In this document: positions 1 through 10,431 of the stretch, piece after piece
How positions within the stretch are numbered: the first letter of the stretch is position 1
How the letters are laid out: the number at the start of each line of letters is the position of its first letter
Source of the DNA: Odontocerum albicorne
Lineage: Eukaryota; Arthropoda; Insecta; Trichoptera; Odontoceridae
Direction: 5' to 3'
NCBI GenBank assembly: GCA_949825065.1
Contig: OX463848.1
Coordinates: 34,687,491-34,751,490 of the forward strand
DNA length: 64,000 nucleotides
Notes under the pieces: model-generated
The model's database searches: none
Seen by the model: only the letters and a program-made list of their open reading frames with translations
Told to the model about the DNA's origin: nothing
Made by a program: the position numbers and the translations under genes

Positions 1-544
1 GCAACTAGTGCATTTTAATTTTTCAACTTTAAAGGTACAGGTGAAGTTCATACTCGTATTAACAAGATAATCTACAGATTAACGGAAATTCGCACATTAA
101 CGTTAACATTATACATCATAAGTTACAATGTCTACACATATCTCCAACATTCCATCAAACTTAGGTCCTGACTAGAATTTTTTTTGATTATATCTTAAAT
201 GTTTTTTTAATAATTTGATGAATTTTATATTTTCATCGATTGATCGTGTTATTATTTTCTTTTAATATGTTTTACTATACATTAGTGATTTCACACTCCG
301 TATAAGTTCGAGACTTGTAGATTTTTAAAAGTGTATATGTTATTTAATATTAGGTAAATGTTACCATGATTTGTAAACGACACTTAAGTGGTTGGTTGGG
401 AATTATATAAAGCAATAAGTCCTTCTCATGAATCATATCTACGCAAACAATTTACGCAAAATGTGTAATAATTTATAAAACATATGTCATATTATTCGCA
501 ACAGTATTTTTGTACTAACTTCGATGTATGATAATGAAACGAGG

Positions 545-935
545 ACTTGGATAAAGACAGAAAGAGCTAAATAAATTATTTAAAAATGCATGCACTTAGA
601 CGAATACATTGAGTGACAATGTATGATGTAATACGGAAAAAAATTATTGGGGATGAACGTGAATTGGTGTGTTAATTAAAATGAAGAACAACACTCTAAG
701 ATGATTTGGACACGTGGAACTATTGAATGATAAAACACTAATATACAAATATACAGGGCAAATGTGAGTGGAAGGCGTGGTTGGCAAAGACCAAGGAAAC
801 GTAATGGAATCAAATAAATTATATTATGATAAAACGAAATATAAAAAGGAAGATATTCGCAGGACCTCTATGAGGTGTATTTATGTGAAATATGTGTGCC
901 TACCCCAACAGAGAAACGGTGTGACGGTATGCACA
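545..935 (+). mobile_element. LINE-B 3' end, decayed copy
   Basis: Non-LTR retrotransposon C-terminal region and 3' end, recognised by alignment with the better copy at 39885-40420. It matches the blocks for the AIEM/ALR region, GDERE, LR(W)FGHVEL and the V(S)GRRGWQRPR end, and then the terminal phrase CTACCCCAACAG before a short tail. Stops and frameshifts leave it non-coding. Family length is unknown because only 3' ends occur in the window. Confidence 0.7.
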
Positions 936-1363
936 TATAAATATGTATATTTTTAATAAATAAATAGGTACTAGATCTAACGAGCTGATTTTTATACTCA
1001 AACAAATACAATACAAATTATTCAATACATTTATTTATCAAAATAAATGTTTCTGCTTTAATTTAGGTATTCTGTATTTGGCATTTCAATAGCTACAGTT
1101 AGGCATAAAGATATAAACGATTCCTGTTTCTCCGAATCCTAAAATTTCATTTAAACAAAACCTTGTTTTCCACTTAAATTTAGATTATATTTATACACTA
1201 TTTTTTTAATATTGTAAATACTCATTGATTATCTAATTTCCATTTTAAAATCGTATAGTTAATTTTAGGATCATAATTTTAACAAGCACATTCAGATAAA
1301 TGAATTACAAAATAATAAAAGGCTTTGAAGCAAATAATTTTTTGCAATCATTTGATATATCAT
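936..1363. other. AT-rich stretch, no feature seen
   Basis: No ORF with recognisable motifs and no match to the repeat families of this window. Confidence 0.5.
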
Positions 1364-1503
1364 CAGGGGCACCACAGTTATCGGAACACTCCGGTAGATT
1401 TCCGCTTATTTATCGGCGCTAATCGGCGCGGCGCCGGCGGGCTCCCGGGGGGGCTGTAAATATTGCGGGGCGGGGGCCATTATAGTGCGCTGGTCCGCCC
1501 CTG
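1364..1503. repeat. GC-rich 140-bp block with CAGGGGC ends, possible hAT-like MITE
   Basis: The block starts CAGGGGCACCAC and ends CTGGTCCGCCCCTG, so the ends are imperfect inverted repeats of the hAT-like CAGGGGC type. Its middle is very rich in G and C (runs of GGCGC and CCCGGGGGGG) in otherwise AT-rich DNA. The flanking octamers (TATATCAT and GTCATGTG) do not match, so no target duplication supports a transposon. It could instead be a GC-rich regulatory island. Confidence 0.35.
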
Positions 1504-1781
1504 GTCATGTGACGCTGCGCCGTGTCATACGCCGTAATTCTGGACGATATTTGGACAAATATGTGCAAAACAGACTCAACCCACATTTAACCACTTTTCT
1601 AATATTAGGTGATATGTTATAATATGTTATATTATATAACATTGATTATTATGAACCAATAAGTCCGAATTCAAGCATTATATTCTTACATGAATATATT
1701 TCAAATCTGTTGATAATTTGGATTTTGATAATGGATATTTTTTGCATATATACATTAATTTGTACTCTATATCTAGAAAAA

Positions 1782-1810
1782 CAGTGGCGGACCCAGAAAC
1801 AATACTTTAT
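1782..1810 (+). repeat. hAT-type terminal sequence, one end only
   Basis: CAGTGGCGGACCCAG resembles the widespread hAT terminal consensus beginning CAGTGGCGGA. No partner end was found nearby. Confidence 0.35.
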
Positions 1811-2126
1811 AATATAGATTTATTATGAAGAAAAAAAATGTGTCTAAAACGAAGTCAGCCTGAAAACAGTTTGCATTACTCGTGCGATGTAGTACGTCTG
1901 ATTGAGTCAGATGGGTCGTTTTCAAGTCGAACCGAGTGAATTGTAAAAAATACGTGTGAACTAAACTTAAGTCGAACCAACAATAAAAAAATCAACGTGC
2001 GATACTCAGTTAGGTAGGGAAAGTTTTGAAATATAGTTTTTGATTGTTTGTTCGCTAATTTAGTTTAAAAATAATTATGAACTAATTAAGTAAAAAAATA
2101 AATATAGATTTATTGATAGCAACATA

Positions 2127-2302
2127 CCATATTGGCCCAACTATAGGGCGACCCTGATTATAAGGCGACCCTATTTTTTTATCTGCTTTTTGGAGAAAAA
2201 AAACATTTCCCTCACCATTATAATATTATGAAAAATAAAACTCGAATATAAGGTTGCTTTTTTAAATAAAAACCTCGCCTTATAGTCGGGCTAATACGAT
2301 AG
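2127..2302. mobile_element. TA-flanked MITE, pogo/Tc1-mariner type
   Basis: The left end CCATATTGGCCCAACTATAG and the reverse complement of the right end (CTATCGTATTAGCCCGACTA) align over about 30 bp, continuing into AAGGCGA on both sides. TA dinucleotides flank both ends (2125-2126 and 2303-2304). The interior is non-coding, so the element is non-autonomous. Confidence 0.65.
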
Positions 2303-2364
2303 TACATATGTATGTACCTATATCCTGAAATTGCATATATATTTCAGGAAAATGAAAAAGAAAA

Positions 2365-2498
2365 CATATTTAAGAGAAAAGCTATCAAAAGGCCTGGAAT
2401 CATCTCATAACACCCGCCAATTGATATACACCCCCACCAATAGAGGACGAGCCGGCCCGAGGACTCAGGTGTTTTTCAGTACACACCCTTGTACATGT
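2365..2498 (-). repeat. R3 repeat (LINE 3'-end-like), copy 1
   Basis: Reverse complement aligns with the R3 copies at 8046 and 24488: the GTGTGGGCTGAAAAACA-like head, a CTATTGGTGGGGTGTAT core and CCAGACCTTTTGATAGCTTCT at the end. No coding capacity. R3 copies end in AATAAACCTATATTTATTT-like sequence, which suggests a LINE 3' untranslated region. Confidence 0.6.
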
Positions 2499-2644
2499 AA
2501 ATTGAAAAAAATAAAAAAAACAAATGATAGTAAATAAGCAGTCAATATAATCAATTAAAATAATAAGTTCAAAGAAAAAAATAGTATACAAATGTACAAT
2601 ATATCCCGCAATCACCCACACACACATGCTAAAACAAAAAAAAT

Positions 2645-2775
2645 ATAACACATTCAAGAGAGAAGCCACACAAAGGTTTGGGCTCATTCCACAATACCCT
2701 CCCAGCCGAGACACATCCCCACCATTAGGATGACGAACTCGGATGCAAAGACACCAGATATTATTCTGCCTGTAC
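2645..2775 (-). repeat. R3 repeat, diverged copy 2
   Basis: A second, more diverged R3 copy 150 bp from the first and in the same orientation. The shared blocks are CTGGTGTC, GGTGGGG, GTGTCTCGGC and CCCAAACCTTTG. Confidence 0.5.
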
Positions 2776-3016
2776 TCTTGAATACATAAAGTTTAATATA
2801 AAAAATTACAATAAATTAGCAGTAATATATGTTTTTACCTAATTAACTCACATCTATTATTTTATAATGAATCCTAAAATTTATATTTACATTATTTTTT
2901 CAATGTAACAATTCTTAAACTTGCCCTTTAAATGTAAAACACATAGGTAAAGAAAAATCTTGATGTCGTTGATACTTTTTGACATTTTGTTAAAAAATTG
3001 TAATCTTAGTAGTATA

Positions 3017-3075
3017 CAGTACCCGGCGATAAGTAATACACATATTTTTAGAGCGTCGTCTCTGTCGCACGATGC
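3017..3075 (+). repeat. One-ended remnant of the CAGTACCCGG MITE family
   Basis: CAGTACCCGGCGATAAGTAA, preceded by TA, matches the terminal repeat of the complete MITE at 30018-30252, and AGAGCGTCGTCTCTGTC matches the inner end of its arm. The intervening arm is deleted and no right end is recognisable. Confidence 0.6.
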
Positions 3076-3799
3076 GCTAACTGCATCGTGACTACGATAC
3101 TGGACTGTTAACTTAGTTCTAAGTTATTTTAGTTTTTGGTCATTTATAGTCATTGCTACTTTTTCTGAGGTTATTTTGTTATTTGGTACAAATTTTAAAA
3201 ATCTTGTTCCACCACTGCCCAGAACTAACATCACCTACAAATATCGCCGAACATTGGTCCAGTGATGTATTGAGGTCTGGTGGGACTCACAACTTCGAGA
3301 AACTAATAATGGCTTAGCTGCAAATGCTCTGTTTAGTGTTGCGTACTAATAAATTCACTAAATTTACTGTATTCAACTTGACGGGTTTAGTGCATTCCCA
3401 CGAAATAATGTCACTACTCAACGATAGCTTTTCTGTCATTCAGTTGTCAGTGGGATATCACACATTCATCTTCTTAGTAGAGAAGGGTTTCTCAACATGC
3501 GATACATGTAAAGTTAAATCAAGTAAAAATAAAAAAAACCTCTTGAATTACTATGAAACGATCGCTCTTCAATATAAGTGTAGAAATACAAAAGAACACA
3601 AGAAACCCAAAATAATAAAACACTAGAATTACAAAAAAAAAACTTCAAAAAAAATTCATGCAATTTCAAACAGTGTATGCAATAGCATGTAGCGAGAGGA
3701 AACAATGTCGATAGGGCACAAATGTATACTGATATGGACAGTAAAATCTACTACGAGAAAAGTTTGACTGAACACAATCACTCAAATTGAGTGTTTGAG
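3076..3799. other. No recognisable feature
   Basis: Contains a 100-codon ORF at 3324-3626 (+) with no motif, signal peptide or coding-like neighbour that I recognise. Its C-terminal half is lysine and asparagine rich, as expected of translated AT-rich DNA. Confidence 0.4.
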
Positions 3800-3990
3800 T
3801 GACATCTTTGATATATGCGAGTGAAACATGGACGTGAAAAATGATTGAAAAGAACCAAAAGATAATGCGTGTACTAAGAAGAATACATGGGGAGGCAATG
3901 TATGACATAATACGGAATTAACTGATTAGGAATGAATGTGAACTTACGGCAGATGAGTTAAGTAAGATGTGAAAGAAATATCTGAGATGA
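3800..3990 (+). mobile_element. LINE-B fragment
   Basis: Encodes in pieces the LINE-B blocks YASETWT, LRRIHG and RNECEL, with stops. It ends abruptly at about 3990, where the 3' end of an inverted LINE-A begins. Confidence 0.6.
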
Positions 3991-3998
3991 TTACTGCG

Positions 3999-4490
3999 GG
4001 CTTATTGCCAGGCGGCAATCTCTTCAAACCAACCAGACAAAAGTAAATGAAGCAAGTTACGTAGTCGCATAAATCATTCAAATGACTATCCATCCCCACG
4101 AAATCCATAAACACATACGTGAGCATATACTCGTACCCACAAACCTCACAAAGCCGGACAATCACCCGAACATTATTTTTCATATACAGTGAGATATCAT
4201 CAATCAAAATGAAAGGAAGGGATGGTGAAGAGGAAATGAAAAGAAAAATCAGGAATGAAACACGTTATTTTACTGACTATAAATTAAGAGTTTTTTCAGT
4301 CGCTTCTTAAAGCATGCCAAAGACGGAGCGAGTCGTATATTGGTTTGTAACTGATTCCAGAGTCTTACTGCATGGACAGTAAAGGACGACGTAAAAAAGA
4401 AGAGCGGTGAACTGGAAAGGTCAATAGACAATCTCTGTTTGAGCGTAATGCTAATCCATAATTGGAAAAGAACTGAAAATTTTCGGCGAG
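3999..4490 (-). mobile_element. LINE-A 3' end, copy 1
   Basis: On the minus strand: the end of a non-LTR ORF (region equivalent to RLWNQL...FKKRLKKLL in the copy at 13825), then a 3' untranslated region ending in the TTGGTTTGAAGAGATTGCC... tail shared with SINE1. A 6-bp insertion relative to the other LINE-A copies lies at 4128-4135. Confidence 0.75.
4128..4135. repeat. TACTCGTA footprint inside LINE-A
   Basis: Here the LINE-A copy reads GTGAGCATATACTCGTACCC. The consensus of the copies at 10868, 13825 and 15560 is GTGAGCATATGCCCAC. The net difference is exactly +6 bp, with the octamer at the junction. Confidence 0.7.
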
Positions 4491-4664
4491 ATAAGAGGGG
4501 GTGGCGGGACAGTTAAATATACGTGAATTTGGTGTATATTTCTAACATTCAACCAGTTCAATGCCAATCTATGGACTCTAGTTTACATACTCGTATAAGT
4601 GAGAGCAGATGTATCAAATTTTAACTGTGATATCGTCTGACCGGTGACAGTGAATCTTTTGGAC

Positions 4665-4875
4665 CTTAATGGTACATTGATCTTATTTCTCCTGAAGAAA
4701 GCCTCGAAATAGGGGATAAAAACACTTGTCGCAACGATAAATGTGCGATAATAATGCTTAGGTTCAACTGGTGTCATGTTTCAACGAAGAAAAATAGTGC
4801 GTGGTGATTTTTGTAATCTTTAGGGATTAATAAAACATAATAAGTGGAAAAACTAAGTAATTCATTATCAAATAG
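4665..4875 (+). repeat. Penelope-like 3' motif (CTGAAGA...CCTCG...)
   Basis: CCTGAAGAAAGCCTCGAAAT followed by AAAAACACTTGTCGCAACG and a later AATAAGTGG-like block. The same order of blocks is seen in both arms of the inverted repeat at 46981-47170. Resemblance to the ends of Penelope-like elements is from memory of their typical CTGAAGA...GAAAC phrase. Confidence 0.35.
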
Positions 4876-5087
4876 TGTATGTGCAATATGTTTAATATAC
4901 TAAGAATATTGTTAGTTTTCAAATAAACCATATAATTATAAATAATAGAAAAAAGAAAAAGGTTAGCCATATTTTTTTTCCAGCATCAACATCATAACCC
5001 AACTAAGTTGTACAAAATTGTCTGTTTATAAATTCCACACCACGCCAAAGTGGGACTATTAATATCCATCAGATTTGATTTTTTCAA
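4876..5087. other. No feature seen
   Basis: AT-rich sequence only. Confidence 0.4.
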
Positions 5088-5309
5088 GTGACAATTCCTA
5101 GGCAGAGAAATCCATTAGAAATGAGAGGGGCGAGGGTGGCAGCCGGGAACTCCAGTCTGGAGTCCGCAGTCAGCATCATTGCTCAGGATCAAGCAGACAT
5201 CCCATCTCGGAGTAATTTCCTGTTTAGCCTAGTCTTGTATACTCTCTTCTGTGATCGTTTCTTGGTTGTGTTTTTTTTAAACAATAACAAATATATGACT
5301 TATATGTGA
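5088..5309 (+). other. Unassigned 73-codon ORF with a GC-rich front half
   Basis: The first 40 codons (about 5090-5215) are richer in G and C than the surroundings and read MTIPRQRNPLEMRGARVAAG onward. The end is AT-rich and hydrophobic. I do not recognise a family. It may be a fragment of a retrotransposon ORF or chance. No introns or promoter are visible. Confidence 0.2.
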
Positions 5310-5504
5310 TATTTTGACATTAAGTATTACTTTAAGGGTGGTATATACAATATTTTAAATCGTTTGAAGGATATATGCAACGCTAAAAGATTCCACGGCA
5401 TCAACGTTACAAAGATATATACCAATGAGTCATCACCTGTTTTGAGACAACTGACTCACGAAATTCACATATAAATACCCATAAATGGTCTTGTTTGTGC
5501 TCCC

Positions 5505-5580
5505 CTGATGATGAGGCAAAAACCTTGAAACCGGTAGTGTTATACCGTTACAAAAAAGTTAAATAAATAGTGTTTGATAA
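5505..5580 (+). repeat. CTGATGATGAGG...GAAACCGG motif, Penelope-like with hammerhead-like core
   Basis: The sequence holds CTGATGA, a possible 4-bp stem (GAGG with CCTT) around a CAAAAA loop, then GAAAC and a CGGTA/TACCG stem. This is the order of a hammerhead ribozyme core. However, stem III is off by one base and I find no stem I, so it is at best a decayed ribozyme. Penelope-like retroelements are known to carry hammerhead motifs. Confidence 0.3.
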
Positions 5581-5639
5581 AACAAATTACAAAACCCATA
5601 AATGGTTCAACAGCAGATAATATGACGACAGCCAAAGCT

Positions 5640-5935
5640 TCCCTTCAATAATAATTTCATAATCATCAACATCATTGTCAACCAGGGTCGATCCACTGCT
5701 GGATGAAGGTCTCCCCAAGTTGACTCCAAATAGTTCGGTTTTTTTGCTCGTTGATGCCATGTAATTCTGCTGCCATGTTTCCTGATTTCATCTATCCAGC
5801 GTACCTTCGGTCTTCTTCTGGGACTGTTTATGCCTCTTGGGTACCATTTGATTATTTTGGATGTCCATCGGGAGTCTGACATTCTAGCTACGTGTCCTGC
5901 CCATTGCCACTTCATTATTTTGCACACCTTTATAA
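5640..5935 (-). pseudogene. Non-LTR retrotransposon reverse transcriptase, C-terminal fragment
   Basis: An open stretch of about 90 codons reads KWQWAGHVARMSDSRWTSKI, then RRRPKVRWIDEIRK and WGDLHPAV. This is the common tail downstream of the reverse transcriptase domain in many arthropod LINEs (K-W-AGH-AR..D.RW, GRP..RW.D, then W..L..A). No catalytic domain is present. It runs out into AT-rich DNA at its 3' end, where the retrotransposon would terminate. It differs from LINE-A, LINE-B and the 45733 family. Confidence 0.75.
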
Positions 5936-6324
5936 CTAATAATTTATATGTATTTATTTATTTAATTTATAACACCACGGTGTACCTTATATAGTCAGTC
6001 ACTTAATACACATCGTATTTCAAAAGCAATGGAAGCGATTGTACGAGAAGCTGTTAATTTATATATAACAGTAAGCTAAGGGTTGCCTAATGTGGTACTT
6101 ACTCATAACAAGTTCTTAACAACTTATCAAGTTGATGAAATTTTTCACAAAGGAATTAAATAATTCTCAATAACCAGTAAAAAATATCCATATATTAATT
6201 CATGTCAACACATATTACACTTGTCTTCCAACTGAAAAATAGGCATCTTACCAACTTGGTTATAGATATTGTCAAATGGGCAAGAATTCTGTTACTGTGA
6301 TCATGCCCGCTTAGCCTCAAAATG
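5936..6324. other. No feature seen
   Basis: AT-rich; no ORF or repeat match. Confidence 0.4.
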
Positions 6325-6375
6325 TGTTATAGGCAAAAGCCTACTTTACTGGGCATACGACAAATAATATACTCG
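6325..6375 (+). repeat. R2 repeat fragment
   Basis: AGGCAAAAGCCTACTTTACT and GCATACGACAAAT match the R2 consensus in sense orientation. Confidence 0.45.
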
Positions 6376-6639
6376 TACAATAAACATACATATAATTTGA
6401 GAATGTCCACAAGAAATTATAATACATAGCTCTAATTTTTTTTATATATTAATTTATACATATTATAAATATTTATCATGTAAAATAAATTAAAGAAATA
6501 TATAATAATAAAAGTTATAAAAGGCAGCTTATAAGTGTCATTAAATAAATTTAGATGGAATCATATATATTTATTCATTTTGCATGACAAGTATATTAAA
6601 TATATGAAAAAGCAAGACAGAAAATGCAAGTGATTTCAA

Positions 6640-6735
6640 TTGGACGCTAATTATTGGATCTGGGTTTGTTGCCTTTCATTTGCCGTGACCCAAGGAAACT
6701 AAACTTTTACATGTACTGAAGACATGTGAACATGG
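6640..6735 (-). repeat. R2 repeat fragment
   Basis: On the plus strand it reads GGATCTGGGTTTGTTGCCTT, then TTGCCGTGACCC and ACTGAAGACAT, the diagnostic R2 core. The other copies are at 11835, 34495, 56420 and, inverted, 63240. Confidence 0.6.
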
Positions 6736-8045
6736 AAAAGTAGGTTGACAATTTTTAACGGATTGTTGATTATTATTTTATTTCTTCGTCAAAAATTCTA
6801 GCTAACCTGAAAGGAAGAAAGTTGTATGAACGTAAATTCAAAACCGGAATGCCAATTATGAATAGTTGTAAGTCTATATTATTCACCATACTATAAGCAT
6901 AAATAATGTGGCCTCAGATATTTGGGCAGATATCTAAATAATATGACATGACATATTAATAAAAAAATTAGATCATTTTTCTTAACTTGTCATTTTCTTT
7001 CTCTGCTTAAAGTTCTCTGCCTATGGTTAATGGCCATGCGTTTGAAAAAGAACGTTGATCGAAAAAAATATGAAGAAAGGGACATTGAAATAATTTTGCT
7101 AGATAAAAAAAGCTAATAATAAAATATTTACGAAGATAATGTAATTTTCTAGAAATATACCATAGTGGGTACAGGATATTGGAATAACCTTGTCAATCGT
7201 TGCATGACCAAATTAATCAAATTCTGAAAGATGGAAGAATGATACGTATGTTTTAAAAATGTAGGGTATGTATTTTAAGGAATATGAACGTAGCAGCATA
7301 GAATAAAGCTAAGATATATTAAGACAACCGAGCTTTTGCTCAAAGTTAGAAGAATTTGCCAGGAAACAAGGTCGTGGGCTAGAATTCCTTCTTTTCCATC
7401 GTCTTTTTGAGACGAAGCACCAAGTTTTTTCGGTCGTTAATAATGGTTCCTTAAAAGCACGGGTGTATATATTATATTTGTAATAAATATAATTTTATTT
7501 AATCTCTTCTCATTAAACGAACGGAGTACAGTAAGAGGGTAGGCAGAAAGTGCGAAGTTAATTCAATGTCTTTCAATCCAATACAATTCCAGAGCTGGAG
7601 TGACGTTCTGACAGGCGGCCAAATTAAATAATGCGAATTTTGATTTATGACCAACCCTTTGCAGGGGCGGGAGCGCACACGCCCATTTCATGACAGTATC
7701 GTTTCTTAGTTCATTATGTACGTTGAGTTGTTTTAATAAATATGTTGTATCGAGCACTTCTGGGCAAAACATCACAACCATTATTCAATATTTATATGAG
7801 AGTAAAGAATTCATATAAACATATTTATTTTAATAAAAAATATTTTTTTCGATATGGCATTTTATGCATTAAAATGTATTCCAAAAAAATTACAGTAAGT
7901 ATCTAAAAAAATTAATAGATTATTATTAACTTTCTTTTCGGTAAAAATATAAGGAATGGTACGTATTTTTGTGGATTTGTTTATTTTTCGGCCATGTATT
8001 TATTTTCTGTTTTTTTTTCTCTTCTTCTTATTCTATATGTGCAAT
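6736..8045. other. 1.3 kb with no recognisable gene
   Basis: The largest ORF is 72 codons on the minus strand at 7563-7781 (VGHKSKFALFNLAACQNVTP...). It sits in the only GC-balanced patch, 7560-7700, and I cannot assign it. The rest is AT-rich. Confidence 0.35.
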
Positions 8046-8262
8046 GGTGTGGGCTGAAAAACATCTGGTGTCCCCGTGGCTGGGCTTGCCCTATATTGGT
8101 GGGGTGTATCTTGGCCGGGGGGATGTTATTAGATAAGCCCAGACCTTTTGATAGCTTCTGTTTTTAATATATTCTCTGCAATTTATGTGTTCTTGGAGTA
8201 TATTTAAATGTATTATGTACATACTATGTTGCTATCAATAAACCTATATTTATTTATTTTAA
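8046..8262 (+). repeat. R3 repeat, best copy (LINE 3'-end-like)
   Basis: Nearly identical to 24488-24716 over about 200 bp: GTGTGGGCTGAAAAACATCT, CCCCGTGGCTGGG, GGTGGGGTGTATCTTGGCCG, GACCTTTTGATAGCTTCTGT, then ATCAATAAACCTATATTTAT. The polyadenylation-like AATAAA and ATTT-rich terminus fit the 3' end of a retrotransposon. The high identity suggests recent activity. Confidence 0.75.
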
Positions 8263-8807
8263 TATATTTAAAAAAATATTGCGTATTCTTTCCTTATTAA
8301 CATAATTATTATTTCCTTATCAACATATGATCATATTTGATATAATGCTCCTCGAAATCGTTAATAAACCTGATATATTGGCTCAAATCGGTTTTCACAC
8401 TCCAGCTAGAAACACTCGAACCCTTTTACCAAGCAAATAAAAATATTAAAAAAACAGTTCTGCATTATTACTATCAATTGTGAGAATATAAATTTGAATA
8501 GCACTTTGTCTGGATTGATGGATACTTTTAATGTTGATATTAGTAAGTTTATGGGATTCTTGTTTTCTTCAATCTTAGATTTTAACTGAGAGTTTTCGAT
8601 TTTCTTTCTTCTTTTTTAACTATCATTAAAATTATTGAGTTATAACTATTCCTGATTCAAATTCATATTAAGTATTTATTTGTTATTAAGTATTTTATTG
8701 TTATTAAGTATTAATTTTCAGTTTGAAGGGGACTTTGTTTTATTCTAATCCAATCTTGTACAGTTGATTTCATTTAATTGTCTTTTTTCTTTCCATGTTA
8801 TGATGTA
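8263..8807. other. No feature seen
   Basis: AT-rich; contains a local TTATTAAGTATTT repeat of three units near 8668-8715. Confidence 0.4.
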
Positions 8808-8934
8808 TTGGGTGTTAACATAAGTTGCGTCCGTTTTTTTCCAATTTAAAAATGAGCACCAAAAGTAAAACAAAATAGTATTACGTCATTCGAAAGAAAA
8901 TTTTCTGCTCTACAAGATGTTGTGTTTGCTTTTA

Positions 8935-9152
8935 CATGGGAACACATGACTGTATACCACCATCTTAAATCAATGGGAAAAGTCCAGAAGTTCGGCGCTT
9001 GGGTTCCACACGTTTTGAGTGAAAACAACAAAAATCAACGTTCGACAATTTCTGCTGGTTTGCTCGCGCGTCGTCGAGCTACGCATAGCCACAAGCAAAG
9101 GTTCCTTTACCGCATCATTACTGGTGATGAAAAATGGTTTATAAATGGTGAT
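8935..9152 (+). pseudogene. Mariner transposase, middle part
   Basis: Reads TVYHHLKSMGKVQKFGAWVP, then HVLSENNKNQRSTISAGLLA and FLYRIITGDEKWF. This is the region between the second helix-turn-helix (end) and the first catalytic aspartate (TGDE) of mariner transposases. A complete protein is about 345 residues. Only about 70 codons remain here, without a start, and it runs into inverted N-terminal sequence right after the GDEKW motif. Confidence 0.85.
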
Positions 9153-9421
9153 GAAAAATGTTTGAAGAGGATCTTCATGAATAATATGGTTTAAGCGGTC
9201 TTCATCGAAGTCCACTGGTCGTCCGGAACGCTCCGTGTCTTCAGGTCGAAATTACCGTCTTTGAAACGCAAAAACCATCGACGAGCTGTCCTTTCATTCA
9301 TAGCATCTTCACCGTACACTTCGCAAATATCGCGAGCAGCTTTGGCAGCTTTATTCCCTCGATTGAACGCGAACAGAAGGAGGTGTCAAAAATGTTCACT
9401 TTCGTCTACTTGATATTCCAT
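9153..9421 (-). pseudogene. Mariner transposase, N-terminal part
   Basis: From ATG at 9421 the minus strand reads MEYQVDESEHF, a stop, then LLLFAFNRGNKAAKAARDIC, YGEDAMNERTARRWFLRFKD and, after a frameshift, VDFDEDRLNHIIHEDPLQT. This is the first helix-turn-helix of a mariner transposase related to the family that includes SETMAR. It ends where the plus-strand middle part begins head-on. Confidence 0.85.
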
Positions 9422-9594
9422 TTTAAAGGCTTGTAATCAAATAAAATAATATATGTAACGTAAAAGCAAATACAATATCTTGTAGAGCAGAAAATTTTCT
9501 TTCGAATGACATATGACATGTACTATTTTGTTTTACTTTTGGTGCTCATTTTTTAATTGAAAAAAAAACGGACACAACTTATGTTAACACCTAA

Positions 9595-10176
9595 TATTTT
9601 CTTGAAGTACTCGTATTTAAAATACTCGTAGTATTTTTTTGTTAAGAGATATCTTTTGTTTTACCTATTTATGTTTGTATTGTTTGCTCTTCATTTTTAT
9701 AAAATTTTATAATCAAGTATATTGTGATTTGATTCAACAAACAGTTATAAAGAACAAGCAGGTTTCGTTAATTTTTTATTTCGTAAATATTAGAAAAAAA
9801 ACAACATATTACAAGTTCTAATCTCAGATTATGTTACGAGAGAGATAATTAATTAAGCTATTTTTATAAAAAATTTCTACGATATTTTCCGGTTAAAACA
9901 GAAATTCTAACTATGCCAAATATATTAAAAAAAAATAATGCAAAATTGTCAAATATTGGGTTCATGTTAGTTACTGTAGAACTTATGGCACTTCAATAAA
10001 TATACATATTTTTATGACAATTGTTTAAACCACTACTGTAAAATTGTAACTTATCATTGTTTGATCTATAGTATACGTGACGGTATAGAGATGGGTCTGA
10101 TATAAGTTCAATTAAAATTCCTTGAAATGTTCAACTAAGTGCACGCAAAACATTTTTAAGTCACACACAGCAGCAA
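9595..10176. other. No gene; two TACTCGTA octamers
   Basis: AT-rich. Octamers at 9608 and 9623 lie 15 bp apart, just outside the mariner. Confidence 0.4.
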
Positions 10177-10320
10177 TCTATATAAATAAAACATAAACGT
10201 TTGTGGGTTTATTCGCTTGGATCTTAACCAAGCCACACTTAGAATTATCTCAATACCCGAGACACGACATAAAGAATTCGGATATATCATATTAAGTGTT
10301 ACAGAGTATTACTGATGACA
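10177..10320 (+). mobile_element. Possible Helitron 5' terminus
   Basis: TCTATATAAATAAAACATAA followed by ACGTTTGTGGGTTTATTCGC and an AAGCCACACTTAGAATTATC block resembles the 5' ends of insect Helitrons, which begin TCTATAwATATAAAA. No CTRR 3' end with hairpin was identified. Confidence 0.35.
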
Positions 10321-10431
10321 AAAGCGTTCAAAGAGTCTAGAAAACAGTATGATATATTCAAAGAAATCGATTATTCTACCGATTCCGTGTCGATCTTCAA
10401 TTTTGCCCATCAATATAAATTTTTGGAAGAT

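Larger units (their letters stand above)
8808..9594. mobile_element. Rearranged mariner with two 5' ends in inverted orientation
   Basis: TA at 8806-8807 and 9595-9596 flank ends TTGGGTGTTAACATAAGTTG (left) and, inverted, TTAGGTGTTAACATAAGTTG (right). The inverted similarity extends about 120 bp inward to TTTGCTTTTAC, far past the terminal repeats, so both ends carry the same 5' flank. From the right end a minus-strand transposase N-terminus follows. The left end is joined instead to the middle of the transposase on the plus strand. The 3' end of the gene is missing. Confidence 0.8.

Noticed and set aside
2400..2714. 104-codon hydrophobic minus-strand ORF, apparent membrane protein
   Set aside because: It spans two R3 repeat copies and AT-rich sequence between them; phenylalanine and isoleucine runs follow from T-rich DNA.
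8970..9215. 81-codon minus-strand ORF as one protein
   Set aside because: Its first 19 codons are mariner transposase; the rest is antisense to the other transposase fragment.
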